64,000 nt of DNA, taken from assembly GCF_014192225.1 (NCBI RefSeq), contig NZ_JACHXS010000013.1, forward strand, positions 186,001 through 250,000, read 5' to 3'. Under the pieces are notes generated by a model, which was not told the DNA's origin, made no database searches, and saw only the letters and a list, made by a program, of their open reading frames with translations. The stretch comes from Pseudoduganella umbonata (lineage in GTDB: Bacteria > Pseudomonadota > Gammaproteobacteria > Burkholderiales > Burkholderiaceae_D). This document shows, in pieces, positions 32,483 to 41,150 of the stretch (the stretch's first letter is position 1; each line of letters starts with the position of its first letter). The translations under genes were made by a program, and so were the position numbers.

Positions 32483-34123
32483 ATGAAGTGGCTATCCGAG
32501 CGTAAGCTCTCCACCAAGCTGGGCCTGGCCTTCGCGGCCGTTTTATTGCTGACGGCGATCGTCGGCATTTTTTCCATCAATCAGCTGGCCAAGGTCAAGA
32601 ACACGGCAAACGAACTGTCGTCGCGCTGGATGCCCGCGATGCGTGTCATCCAGGACATCAAGTCGCAGATCGCCCGTGTTCGCACCCGTGAGCTGCAGTA
32701 CATCATTTCCGACCAGGTGTCCGAGCTGGACAAGTACGACAAGGTGATCGCCAACGACCTCGTCGACCTGAAGAAGATGCAGGACGACTATGTGGCCCTG
32801 ATCAAGACGCCGGAAGAGCAGGCGCTGTACAGCGAGTTCCTGGCATTGTGGGATCGGTACATGGCCGAGGACGCCAAACTGCGTGCCGCCGTGCGCGCCG
32901 GCGACACCGTGCTGGCGAAGCAGCTGATTCGCGGCGAATCGAATAAATTGATCGTTGCCTTGCGCGGTCAGGTTGACAAGTTGGTTAAATACTACGGTGA
33001 AGGCGGCAATGCGGCGGCAGAATTTGGTGATCAGGTATACAATGCGTCGCGCGCCTGGATTGCCGGCCTGCTGGTCATCTCGGTGCTGCTGGGCGCCCTG
33101 GCGGCGCTGCTGATTACCCGCTGGCTCGTAAGGACGCTGGGTGGCGAACCGCAGTATGCGGTGGAACTGGCTGGCCGGATCGCGGCAGGCGAATTGAACG
33201 TGGATGTACGCACCCGTGCGGGCGATGACAGCAGCCTGCTGTTCGCGATGAAGTCGATGCGCGACAGCCTGGCCAATATCGTCGGCCAGGTACGCCATTC
33301 GACCGAGACGATCGCCAGCGCGGCGCAGCAGGTGGTGGCCGGCAACGTGGACCTGTCGTCCCGTACCGAAGCGCAGGCCAGCTCGCTGGAAGAAACCGCG
33401 GCGTCGATGGAGGAACTGACGTCGACCGTGCGCCACAACTCCGACAGCGCGCGCCAGGCCAACGAACTGGCCGTGAGCGCGTCGGCGATCGCCGAGCAGG
33501 GCGGCCAGGTGGTGTCGCAGGTGGTCGAGCGGATGGGGTCGATCAACGAGTCGGCGAAGAAGATTTCGGACATCACCGGTGTGATCGACGGCATTGCTTT
33601 CCAGACCAATATCCTGGCCTTGAACGCGGCGGTGGAAGCTGCCCGTGCCGGTGAACAGGGCCGCGGCTTTGCCGTGGTGGCGTCGGAAGTGCGCAACCTG
33701 GCGCAACGCTCCGCCGCGGCGGCACGCGAAATCAAGGAACTGATCGGCGATTCGGTCGACCAGGTCGAAGCCGGTACCAAGCTGGTCAACCAGGCCGGCA
33801 GCACGATGGAAGAAGTGGTCGTGAGCGTGCGCCGCGTGACCGACATCATGGGTGAGATCACCGTGGCGGGCCAGCAGCAGAGTGCCGGCATCGTGCAGGT
33901 GAACGAAGCGATCGCGCAGATGGATGCGGTCACGCAGCAGAACGCTGCACTGGTCGAAGAAGCCACTGCCGCGTCGCACAGCATGCAGGAGCAGGCCTCC
34001 AGCCTTGCCCAGCTGGTAAGTATTTTTACCCTTGATGGATTAGCAAACCATCAGTATAGTGCCGCCTCCAGTGCCCGGCGCACTGATAACAAGACGGCGC
34101 GATTGAATCGGCCGCGACAATAA
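32483..34123 (+). CDS. Methyl-accepting chemotaxis protein
   Basis: 546 residues. Membrane helix about 13-33, periplasmic four-helix-bundle sensor (33-190), second helix about 190-212, HAMP (213-265), then a long coiled-coil signalling domain whose tip GIAFQTNILALNAAVEAARAG is canonical. It has no C-terminal NWETF-type pentapeptide; the tail ends NRPRQ, so receptor methylation enzymes would have to dock without it. The ligand is unknown. Transcription from the sigma-28-like site upstream would tie it to flagellar gene expression. Confidence 0.93.
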   Translation: MKWLSERKLSTKLGLAFAAVLLLTAIVGIFSINQLAKVKNTANELSSRWMPAMRVIQDIKSQIARVRTRELQYIISDQVSELDKYDKVIANDLVDLKKMQDDYVALIKTPEEQALYSEFLALWDRYMAEDAKLRAAVRAGDTVLAKQLIRGESNKLIVALRGQVDKLVKYYGEGGNAAAEFGDQVYNASRAWIAGLLVISVLLGALAALLITRWLVRTLGGEPQYAVELAGRIAAGELNVDVRTRAGDDSSLLFAMKSMRDSLANIVGQVRHSTETIASAAQQVVAGNVDLSSRTEAQASSLEETAASMEELTSTVRHNSDSARQANELAVSASAIAEQGGQVVSQVVERMGSINESAKKISDITGVIDGIAFQTNILALNAAVEAARAGEQGRGFAVVASEVRNLAQRSAAAAREIKELIGDSVDQVEAGTKLVNQAGSTMEEVVVSVRRVTDIMGEITVAGQQQSAGIVQVNEAIAQMDAVTQQNAALVEEATAASHSMQEQASSLAQLVSIFTLDGLANHQYSAASSARRTDNKTARLNRPRQ

Positions 34124-34131
34124 GTGAACGC

Positions 34132-34158
34132 CGCACCTTTACCAAAGGTTCGCGGCAC
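34132..34158 (+). terminator. Hairpin after the chemoreceptor gene
   Basis: GCCGC and ACCTTT pair with AAAGGT and GCGGC around ACC, with a 1-2 base bulge; no T run follows. Weak terminator or stabiliser. Confidence 0.35.
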
Positions 34159-34280
34159 AGTGGCAAATCGGGGTTTGCCCTCACAAATAAGCGGTCCGGA
34201 CTGTCCGTGTCCCGGCACCGCAAGACCGAATTAAGCCGTTGCTTTACTTTTTTAGATGCAACACAACTGAAGGAAATGTA

Positions 34281-35393
34281 ATGAAAAAAACTCTAATCTC
34301 CGTTGCAGTTCTGGGCGCCATGAGCAGCGCCGCCTTTGCACAATCGAATGTAACGATCTACGGTATCGTTGACGCTGGTATCGTCGCCGAGCGCGGCGGT
34401 AAAGACGGCAACGTCACGAAGGTGTCGTCCGGCGTCGCCAATGCATCGCGCATCGGCTTCCGCGGCACCGAAGACCTGGGTGGCGGCCTGTCCGCGATCT
34501 TTACCCTGGAAACGGGCTACAAGACCGACGACGGCCAGCTGGACAACACCAGCAACACCCTGTTCAACCGCCAGGCTTTCGTCGGCCTGCGTTCCACCAC
34601 CGCCGGTACGCTGACGGTCGGTCGCCAGTACACCCCGTGGTACAACGCGCTGGTGCAAGTGGGTGACCCGTTCGCCGCTGGCCTGTCCGGCTCGGCCAAG
34701 AACCTGTTCCCGGCCAACGGCATCAACGTGCGCAACAGCAATGCTGTCGTGTACCAGACCCCGGTCTTCAACGGTTTCTCCGGTGAAGTGTTCTACGGCT
34801 TCGGCGAACAGTCCGAAGCGTCGGCCGGCCGCCAGCTGAGCGCCGCCGTGTCGTACACCAACGGCCCGCTGAACGCCCGTGTTGCCTACAACAACCGCAA
34901 CAACGACACCGCTTCGACCGCCACGGCCGCAGCAATCGAACGCGGCATCGGCCACAACAGCCTGCTGGCCGTGAACTATGACTTCCAGGTTGCCAAGGCC
35001 TACTTCATGTTCAACCGCAGCAAGGGCCTGAACAGCATCGCCTACGCAAACCAGGGCACGGTCAACGGCGTAACCGGCGGCATCGCCTACACGACCGTCG
35101 CCGTGCCGGCATCGCGCGACAGCCGCGACGGCCTGCTGGGCGTGCAAGTGCCGGTGGCTGGCGCTGGCAAGGTGATCGCTTCGTTCATCTACAAGGATGA
35201 CCGCGAAGCCGTGAACCGCGATGCCAAGCAGTGGGCACTGGGCTACATGCACGACATCTCGAAGCGCACCACCGGCTACGTGTCGTACGCAAAGATCGAC
35301 AACAAGAACGGCGCTGCATTCACCGTCGGCGGCAACACCGAAGTCGGTTCGGGCGACAGCGCGTTCAACGTGGGCGTGCGTCACTCCTTCTAA
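34281..35393 (+). CDS. Outer-membrane porin, Burkholderiales type
   Basis: 370 residues. Signal peptide with cleavage after AAFAQ, followed by SNVTIYGIVDAGI, the standard beginning of betaproteobacterial 16-stranded porins, and ending GVRHSF with the C-terminal Phe required for BAM recognition. A trimeric general diffusion channel is expected. AAGGAAA precedes the start, and the gene is followed by a clear terminator. Codon choice is strongly biased (for example AAC, GGC, ACC), as expected for a very abundant protein. Confidence 0.95.
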   Translation: MKKTLISVAVLGAMSSAAFAQSNVTIYGIVDAGIVAERGGKDGNVTKVSSGVANASRIGFRGTEDLGGGLSAIFTLETGYKTDDGQLDNTSNTLFNRQAFVGLRSTTAGTLTVGRQYTPWYNALVQVGDPFAAGLSGSAKNLFPANGINVRNSNAVVYQTPVFNGFSGEVFYGFGEQSEASAGRQLSAAVSYTNGPLNARVAYNNRNNDTASTATAAAIERGIGHNSLLAVNYDFQVAKAYFMFNRSKGLNSIAYANQGTVNGVTGGIAYTTVAVPASRDSRDGLLGVQVPVAGAGKVIASFIYKDDREAVNRDAKQWALGYMHDISKRTTGYVSYAKIDNKNGAAFTVGGNTEVGSGDSAFNVGVRHSF

Positions 35394-35432
35394 GCTGTTC
35401 GCTTAGCGGCGCAGCAGTTCCGCGCCAACAAG

Positions 35433-35459
35433 ACCGGCCCTCGCGGGCCGGTTTTTTTT
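35433..35459 (+). terminator. Porin gene terminator
   Basis: ACCGGCCC-TCGC-GGGCCGGT stem of 8 bp followed by eight T residues. Confidence 0.93.
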
Positions 35460-35501
35460 CGTGCGTTAGAATGACGCCAAATTTACTTCGCCGGCCTTCC
35501 A

Positions 35502-36041
35502 ATGAAAACAATATCGAGCGTCGCCATCGCATTGCTGCTGACCTGTACCGCTGCCGTGGCTGCGCCGCAGGGCGTCAGGAAAGCCGTGCCGGAAAAGGGC
35601 GGCGGCATGCCGCGCTTCGGCATGGCCGTGTATTCCGACCTGTGCGTGCAGCCGGGCGGAGAATTCGGCGGCCAGCGCATCACGGTGCAGCGCTTTGCCG
35701 AGGTGGACACGGTGATCTACGAATACACGGCGGGCGGGCTGTCGTGGCCGGTGGTGGCGAACGACGTCAACATCGACCCGAGTGGCCGGCTGATGTATTT
35801 CACGGTGCAGCCGCCCGACGAGCCGGAGCGCACGCTCAGCGGCAAGTTCTCGAAGGACGGCGACACGCTGACGCTGGACGGCGGCTATTGCGCCGACGAG
35901 TCGGTGCCGATGACCCTGCAAAAAGTGCGCGACTTCGCGCAAAAGCCGAAAGCTTGCCGTGCCTGCCCGGCCGGGAAGAAGGCGCCGGGCGCCGAGCCCG
36001 CGGCGCCGAAGTGGGAGCCTGTGCCGCCGTCCCAGGGCTGA
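35502..36041 (+). CDS. Secreted hypothetical protein
   Basis: 179 residues with a signal peptide (MKTISSVAIALLLTCTAAVA, cleavage before APQG). The mature part is beta-rich, and the C-terminal third has CRACPAGKKAPG and a proline-rich tail. No family recognised. It lies 42 bp after the porin terminator, so it must have its own promoter, and converges on the TPP enzyme. Confidence 0.6.
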   Translation: MKTISSVAIALLLTCTAAVAAPQGVRKAVPEKGGGMPRFGMAVYSDLCVQPGGEFGGQRITVQRFAEVDTVIYEYTAGGLSWPVVANDVNIDPSGRLMYFTVQPPDEPERTLSGKFSKDGDTLTLDGGYCADESVPMTLQKVRDFAQKPKACRACPAGKKAPGAEPAAPKWEPVPPSQG

Positions 36042-36104
36042 AGTACGCCTGGGCTGGTGGTACCGAGGGCAACGCTGCCCCCGGTTGGCACCGCAAGCTA
36101 ACGC

Positions 36105-37859
36105 TTAGCTTGTCTTTGCGCTGGTTTCCGCATGTTCTGCGTGTTCTGCGTGTCCTGCGCGGGCCGCTTTCTCTTTCTCCGCATTGCCGCGGATCGTCTC
36201 CAGCGTGGCGCCCGGTGTGATCAGGTTGCCGTCATAGCGCAGCTCGATGACCGCCGGCAGCTTGCGCTCGCGTGTGAAAGCGAGGGCGCGCTGCAGCGCC
36301 GGCGCGAACTGCGCGGTGCGCTCGACGATTTCGCCGTGGCCGCCATAGGCTTGCGCCAGCGCGGCGAAGTCCGGGTTTTCCAAATCCGTGCCGGACACCC
36401 GGCCCGGGTATTCGCGTTCCTGGTGCATGCGGATCGTGCCGAACATGCGGTTGTTGAACACGATGACGATCAGGCCCGCGCCATACTGCACGGCCGTGGC
36501 CAGCTCCTGGCCGTTCATCATGAATTCGCCGTCGCCGGCGAACGTGATCACGGTACGCTCCGGATCGACGATCTTGGCCGCCACGCCGGCCGGCACGCTG
36601 TAGCCCATCGCGCCGCTCGTCGGCGCCAGCTGCGTGCGCATGCCGCCGTAGCGGTGGAAGCGGTGCGCCCACGTGGCGTAGTTGCCGGCACCGTTGGTGA
36701 CGATCACGTCGTGCGGCGCCAGCGCATCGATATCCCGCACCACCTGCCACAGGTCCAGCGGCGCCTGGCCATCCTGGAAGATAGCCGGACGTTCCTGCCA
36801 CGCGCGCAGTTCTTCCTTTGCGTCGGCAACGCTGCCGTCCCATGCCGGCGCCTCGATCGGCGCCATTGCCGCCAGCATCGCCGCGGCCTGCGGCATGCCG
36901 CTGGCGATCATCAGTTCGGCCTGGTAGACGCTGCCCAGTTCCTCCATGCTGGCATGGATGTGCACCAGCCGCTGGCGCGGCAGCGGCGCCTCGATGACGG
37001 TGTAGCCGCCGGTCGTCATCTCGCCCAGGCGCGGGCCGACGGCGATCAGCACGTCGGCCGCCTTGACGCGCGCGGCCAGCTTCGGGTTGATGCCGATGCC
37101 GACGTCGCCGATGTAGTGGGGGTGGTCGTTGTCCAGCAGGTCCTGGTAGCGGAAGGCGCAGGCCACCGGCAGGCGGTTCGCTTCAGCGAAACGGGCGATG
37201 TCGGCGCAGGCCCGTTCCGTCCAGCCGCTGCCGCCCAGCAGCAAGAGCGGGTGCCGGGCCGTGGCCAGCATGCCGCGCAGGGTGTCGATCTGCGCCTGCG
37301 ACGGGCTGGCCTGCACCGGCTGGTAGCGCCGCAGGTCCGGCACGGCGGCCTGCGCGACCAGCATGTCTTCCGGCAGGGCCAGCACGACGGGCCCCTGGCG
37401 CCCGCTGGTGGCCACCTGGAACGCGCGCGCCAGGTATTCCGGAATGCGCTCGGCGCGGTCGATCTGCGCCACCCACTTCGCCATCTGGCCGTACATGCGG
37501 CGGTAGTCCACTTCCTGGAACGCTTCGCGGTCGATGAAGTCGCCGCCGACCTGGCCGATGAACAGGATCATCGGCGTGGAATCCTGGTAAGCGGTGTGCA
37601 CGCCGATCGATGCGTTGGTGGCCCCCGGCCCGCGCGTAACGAAGCAGATGCCCGGCTTGCCCGTCATCTTGCCGTAGGCATCGGCCATGAACGCCGCGCC
37701 GCCTTCCTGGCGGTTGATCACGAAGCGGATGCCCGACTCGTGCAGCGCGTCGAGCACATCGAGGTAGCTTTCGCCAGGCACGCCGAACGCGGTATCGACG
37801 CCGTGGATCTTCAGTGCATCGACCAGGATCTGGCCGCCGGAACGGGAGGGATGGGTCAT
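36105..37859 (-). CDS. ThDP-dependent enzyme, acetolactate synthase large-subunit-like
   Basis: 584 residues. N-terminal pyrimidine-binding domain with the catalytic Glu in NRQEGGAAFMADAYG (about 50), a central nucleotide-binding-like domain, and a C-terminal pyrophosphate domain with GDGEFMMNGQELATA...NN (about 437-465). No small subunit or ilvC nearby, so it could be a decarboxylase or another ThDP enzyme and not anabolic ALS. Start at MTHPSRSGG, with an upstream extension judged unreal. The C-terminal tail has a 9-bp tandem repeat encoding HAEHAEHAET. Divergent from an ArsR-type gene. Confidence 0.8.
   Translation of the reverse strand: MTHPSRSGGQILVDALKIHGVDTAFGVPGESYLDVLDALHESGIRFVINRQEGGAAFMADAYGKMTGKPGICFVTRGPGATNASIGVHTAYQDSTPMILFIGQVGGDFIDREAFQEVDYRRMYGQMAKWVAQIDRAERIPEYLARAFQVATSGRQGPVVLALPEDMLVAQAAVPDLRRYQPVQASPSQAQIDTLRGMLATARHPLLLLGGSGWTERACADIARFAEANRLPVACAFRYQDLLDNDHPHYIGDVGIGINPKLAARVKAADVLIAVGPRLGEMTTGGYTVIEAPLPRQRLVHIHASMEELGSVYQAELMIASGMPQAAAMLAAMAPIEAPAWDGSVADAKEELRAWQERPAIFQDGQAPLDLWQVVRDIDALAPHDVIVTNGAGNYATWAHRFHRYGGMRTQLAPTSGAMGYSVPAGVAAKIVDPERTVITFAGDGEFMMNGQELATAVQYGAGLIVIVFNNRMFGTIRMHQEREYPGRVSGTDLENPDFAALAQAYGGHGEIVERTAQFAPALQRALAFTRERKLPAVIELRYDGNLITPGATLETIRGNAEKEKAARAGHAEHAEHAETSAKTS
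36131..36157 (-). repeat. 9-bp tandem repeat in the tail of the ThDP enzyme gene
   Basis: Three near-copies of GAACACGCA on the coding strand, encoding (E)HA repeats at the very C-terminus. Length-changing slippage here would not shift the frame. Confidence 0.5.
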
Positions 37860-37954
37860 GTGGGCCTCTTGTGGGTGATGCGGCATTCTAGAGCCGGGCC
37901 CGGCGCCGGGCTTTTGAAATGGCGACACCGATTTCCGTTTTGCGGATGATGTAT

Positions 37955-37974
37955 TGACATGCGTACACCTGTCA
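37955..37974 (+). promoter_or_regulatory. Operator-like inverted repeat over the ArsR-type gene promoter
   Basis: TGACA-N10-TGTCA. The left arm sits in a perfect TTGACA (-35, 37954-37959); after 17 bp comes TATTGT (-10, 37977-37982). Autoregulation by the following gene is likely. Confidence 0.55.
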
Positions 37975-37988
37975 GATATTGTTTACAC

Positions 37989-38321
37989 ATGAAAGCGAAG
38001 AACAAGCGCAGTGACGGCGACCAGCTGCTGGCCATGCTGGCGGCGCTCGACAATCCGCACCGGCTGCGCATCGTGGCGGCGCTGGCCGAGGGCGGGCGCA
38101 ACTACGTGAGCCAGCTGGCGCGCGAGCTGGGCATCAGCCGCCCGCTGCTGCACCTGCACCTGCAGAAGCTGGAGGATGCGGGCCTGGTGCGCAGCCAGAT
38201 GGAGCTGTCCGCGGACGGCAAGGCATTGAATTTTTTCGACGTGGCGCCGTTCGATTTCACGCTCACGCCGGCTGCGGTGGCGCTGGCGGTAAGGTCTATG
38301 AGCGATCCCGAGCGAACCTGA
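37989..38321 (+). CDS. ArsR-type winged-helix regulator, apparently leaderless
   Basis: 110 residues. One winged helix with LDNPHRLRIVAALAEGG, then NYVSQLARELGISRPLLHLHLQKLEDAGLV. No metal-binding CxC. The ATG lies 7 bases after the -10 box, so transcription probably begins at the A of the start codon; no Shine-Dalgarno is present. It is divergent from the ThDP enzyme and upstream of two small membrane-protein genes. Confidence 0.78.
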   Translation: MKAKNKRSDGDQLLAMLAALDNPHRLRIVAALAEGGRNYVSQLARELGISRPLLHLHLQKLEDAGLVRSQMELSADGKALNFFDVAPFDFTLTPAAVALAVRSMSDPERT

Positions 38322-38346
38322 GCAACCTTAAAAGTAGAGGTATCCG

Positions 38347-38562
38347 ATGTCCGAACAAGTGTTCCTGCTGACGATTTCGCTGGTGCTGCTGGCGATCCTG
38401 CTGCTCTTCGGCATCCGTGCCTACAGCGCCGTGCAGCAGGCGAAGTACCGCGCGGCGGGCAATGCCGACACGGCGCATGCGCTGGCGTCCATCGATGCTT
38501 CGCTGGCCGACCTGCGGCAGCGCATCGCGGCGATCGAACAGATCCTCAAGCAAGTCGACTGA
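38347..38562 (+). CDS. Small membrane protein with C-terminal coiled coil
   Basis: 71 residues: one membrane helix (about 5-24, FLLTISLVLLAILLLFG), then a helical segment with heptad character (ALASIDASLADLRQRIAAIEQILKQVD). Function unknown. It lies 25 bp after the ArsR-type gene and 26 bp before the next, so the three probably form an operon. AGAGG precedes the ATG. Confidence 0.7.
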   Translation: MSEQVFLLTISLVLLAILLLFGIRAYSAVQQAKYRAAGNADTAHALASIDASLADLRQRIAAIEQILKQVD

Positions 38563-38588
38563 TTTTCCATCCACCCCGGGAGAGTGCC

Positions 38589-39017
38589 ATGACCGACGTA
38601 TCGTTGTTCCGGCTGTACCTGTTACGTGCCGTGTACCTGCTGATCGGCGCCGGCTTGCTGGTGCAGGTGTGGCCAAGCATCCTGTCGGCCGAACCCGGGC
38701 AGGACCTGATGCAGGGCGTGGTCAACTGCATGCTGGGCGCGCTTTGCGTGCTGGCGCTGCTGGGCATCCGTTATCCGTTGCGCATGCTGCCGCTGCTGTT
38801 GTGGGAACTGGCGTGGAAGACGCTGTGGCTGGTGATGGTGGCGCTGCCGCAGTGGCGCGCCGGCACGATGGACGAGGGCACGGCGGCCACCGCGTTTGCC
38901 TGCCTGGTCGGCGTGGTCGTGCCGCTGGCGCTGCCGTGGCGCTACCTGTTCGAGCGCTACCTGCGCGCGCCGGGCGACCGCTGGCGCGGGCCCGCGGCGG
39001 CGGATCGGGTACAATAG
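38589..39017 (+). CDS. Four-helix membrane protein of unknown function
   Basis: 142 residues with four hydrophobic segments (about 8-28, 44-62, 66-86, 98-118). No family recognised with confidence. A GGGAGAG ribosome site lies upstream. Its last codons overlap the probable -10 (TACAAT, 39010-39015) of the RNase P RNA gene. Confidence 0.68.
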   Translation: MTDVSLFRLYLLRAVYLLIGAGLLVQVWPSILSAEPGQDLMQGVVNCMLGALCVLALLGIRYPLRMLPLLLWELAWKTLWLVMVALPQWRAGTMDEGTAATAFACLVGVVVPLALPWRYLFERYLRAPGDRWRGPAAADRVQ

Positions 39018-39022
39018 CGCCC

Positions 39023-39357
39023 GAAGCAAGCCAGACAGCCGCTGGCCGGCGCAGCAATGCGTTGGCGGGAGGAAGGTCCGGACTCCACAGAGCGGGGTGA
39101 CGGTTAACGGCCGTCCGCTGAAAGCCCTTCACGGGGTATAAGGCGAGGAATAGGGCCACAGAGACGAGCGTATTAAGTTACGGTGAAACGCGGTAACCTC
39201 CACCTGGTGCAATTTCAAATAGGCACGCGATGATGCTGCTCGCGGAGCGTGCGGGTAGAAAGCTTGAGCGGCGGAGTAATCCGTCGCCTAGAGGAATGGC
39301 TGTCATAGCACCGGCTTGCCGGTGCCGTAACAGAATCCGGCCTATCGGCTTGCTTCA
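39023..39357 (+). ncRNA. rnpB: RNase P RNA, bacterial class A
   Basis: Catalytic RNA that matures tRNA 5' ends. The P1 helix ends GAAGCAAGCC and GGCTTGCTTC pair exactly. Conserved blocks are present: GGAGGAAGGTCCGGACTCC (start of P4/J2-4), GAAAGCCCTTCACGGGGTATAAGGCGAGGAATAGGGCCACAGAGACGAG core, GGTGAAACGCGGTAACCTCC, and AGAGGAATGGCTGTCATA near the 3' side. Length about 335 nt is normal. The TACAAT at 39010 fits a -10 box placing the start near 39022. glpK begins 13 bases after the last P1 base. Confidence 0.95.
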
Positions 39358-39369
39358 CTTGATTCGGTC

Positions 39370-40857
39370 ATGAAGAATTACATCCTCGCCCTCGACCAGG
39401 GCACCACCAGCTCGCGCGCCATCCTGTTCGACCACGAAGGCCGCATCGGCGGCTGCGCCGCCCAGGAGTTCCCCCAGCATTTCCCCAGGCCCGGATGGGT
39501 CGAGCACGACGCCGGCGACATCTGGACCAGCCAGCTCGCCGTGGCGCGCCAGGTATTGCGCGAGGCGAACGTGCGCCCGTCGCAGATACGCGCAATCGGC
39601 ATCGCCAACCAGCGCGAGACCACCGTGCTGTGGGAGCGTGCCACCGGCCGCCCGGTGGGCCCGGCGATCGTCTGGCAGGACCGCCGCACGGCCGACCAGT
39701 GCGACGCGCTGCGCGCCGCCGGCAAGGCGGCATCGATCCGCGACCGCACCGGCCTGGAACTGGACGCCTATTTTTCCGCCACCAAGCTGGCCTGGCTGCT
39801 CGAGCACGTGCCGGATGCCCGCGCCCGTGCCGAACGCGGCGAACTGTGCTTCGGCACCGTGGACAGCTGGCTCGTGTTCAACCTGTGCGGCGCCCACGTG
39901 ACGGACGTGAGCAACGCGTCGCGCACGATGCTGTTCAATATCCACCTGATGCGCTGGGATGCCGACCTGCTGGCGCTGTTCGATATCCCGGAAGCGGTGT
40001 TGCCGGAGATCGTGTCGTCCAGCGGCGAGGTCGGTGCCACGCATGCTTCCCTGTTCGGCAGCCCGATCCCGGTGGCCGGTATCGCCGGGGACCAGCAGGC
40101 GGCCACGTTCGGCCAGGCCTGCCACGTGCCGGGCATGGTCAAGAACACCTACGGCACCGGTTGCTTCATGCTGATGCACGCGGGCGACCGCCCGGCGGTC
40201 TCGCACCAGCGGCTGCTGTCGACGGTGGGCTGGCGCCTCCACGACGGGCCCTGCTACCTGCTCGAAGGCAGCGTGTTCATGGGCGGCGCCACCGTGCAAT
40301 GGCTGCGCGACGGCCTGGGTATTATCGAGAAATCGAGCGACGTGGAAGCGCTGGCCGCGTCGGTGCCCGACAGCGGCGGCGTGATACTGGTGCCGGCCTT
40401 CGTCGGCCTCGGCGCCCCGCACTGGGACCCGTACGCGCGCGGCACCATCGCCGGCCTCACGCGCGGCAGCACCGCCGCCCACATCGCCCGCGCGGCGGTG
40501 GAAGCGATCGCCTACCAGAGCGCGGAACTGCTGGCGGCAATGCAGCGCGACGCCGCCCAGCCGGTGCTGGAAGTGCGCGCCGACGGCGGCGCGGCCCGCA
40601 ACGACATGCTGATGCAGTTCCAGGCCGACCTGCTGGGCGTGCCCGTGGTGCGCCCGCGCGTGACGGAAACCACCGCGCTCGGCGCCGCCTACCTGGCGGG
40701 ACTGGCGGTGCATTTCTGGGCATCGAAGGAGGAAATCGCCGCCCAGTGGCAGTGCGAGCGGCGCTTCGAGCCGGGGATGCCGGAAGACCGGCGTACCGCT
40801 TTGCTGGCACGGTGGGGCAGGGCGGTGGAGCGGTCGCGCGGGTGGGAAGCGGATTGA
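39370..40857 (+). CDS. glpK: Glycerol kinase
   Basis: 495-residue FGGY-family kinase that phosphorylates glycerol to sn-glycerol-3-phosphate. N-terminal ALDQGTTSSRAI ATP motif, substrate residues in ANQRETTVLWER and IVWQDRRT, and the second phosphate motif GNTYGTGCFM (here KNTYGTGCFM). The final region ADGGAARNDMLMQFQADLLGVPV is typical. No glp regulator, facilitator or dehydrogenase follows; the next gene is convergent. Confidence 0.95.
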   Translation: MKNYILALDQGTTSSRAILFDHEGRIGGCAAQEFPQHFPRPGWVEHDAGDIWTSQLAVARQVLREANVRPSQIRAIGIANQRETTVLWERATGRPVGPAIVWQDRRTADQCDALRAAGKAASIRDRTGLELDAYFSATKLAWLLEHVPDARARAERGELCFGTVDSWLVFNLCGAHVTDVSNASRTMLFNIHLMRWDADLLALFDIPEAVLPEIVSSSGEVGATHASLFGSPIPVAGIAGDQQAATFGQACHVPGMVKNTYGTGCFMLMHAGDRPAVSHQRLLSTVGWRLHDGPCYLLEGSVFMGGATVQWLRDGLGIIEKSSDVEALAASVPDSGGVILVPAFVGLGAPHWDPYARGTIAGLTRGSTAAHIARAAVEAIAYQSAELLAAMQRDAAQPVLEVRADGGAARNDMLMQFQADLLGVPVVRPRVTETTALGAAYLAGLAVHFWASKEEIAAQWQCERRFEPGMPEDRRTALLARWGRAVERSRGWEAD

Positions 40858-40869
40858 TTTTTTTCTTTT

Positions 40870-41133
40870 TCAGCCCCGGCCACTTGTCGGTACGGTGCTG
40901 ATCAGGGCGGCGCCGCAGGTCGTCTTGTGGCCTTCGAACGCTACCGGCACGCCGTCGATCGTCACGTTGGGATCGCCTTCGGCAATGAGGCATACCGTGT
41001 GGCCGGGCAGGGGGCACAGGCAGCGGTCGCCCTTGCGCGCCACGGCGATGCCCATGACCTTGGTGTTCGGTGCCGCGGCGATGACGCGGCCGCCGTGGCT
41101 GGTGGGGTCGTTCAAGCGGATGACGCCTTTCAT
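40870..41133 (-). CDS. PAAR-domain protein (type VI secretion spike tip)
   Basis: 87 residues, a single PAAR motif domain: GDPTSHGGRVI-like start (NDPTSHGG), then CLCPLPGHTVCLIAEG and GHKTTC, giving the His/Cys residues that bind the zinc at the cone tip. It sharpens the VgrG spike and carries effectors. AGGAGACA precedes the start. It sits at the end of an operon with Tla3-like and Tle3-like genes, marking them as a T6SS effector cluster; no VgrG gene is in view. Confidence 0.88.
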   Translation of the reverse strand: MKGVIRLNDPTSHGGRVIAAAPNTKVMGIAVARKGDRCLCPLPGHTVCLIAEGDPNVTIDGVPVAFEGHKTTCGAALISTVPTSGRG

Positions 41134-41150
41134 GATTGTCTCCTTTCCAG

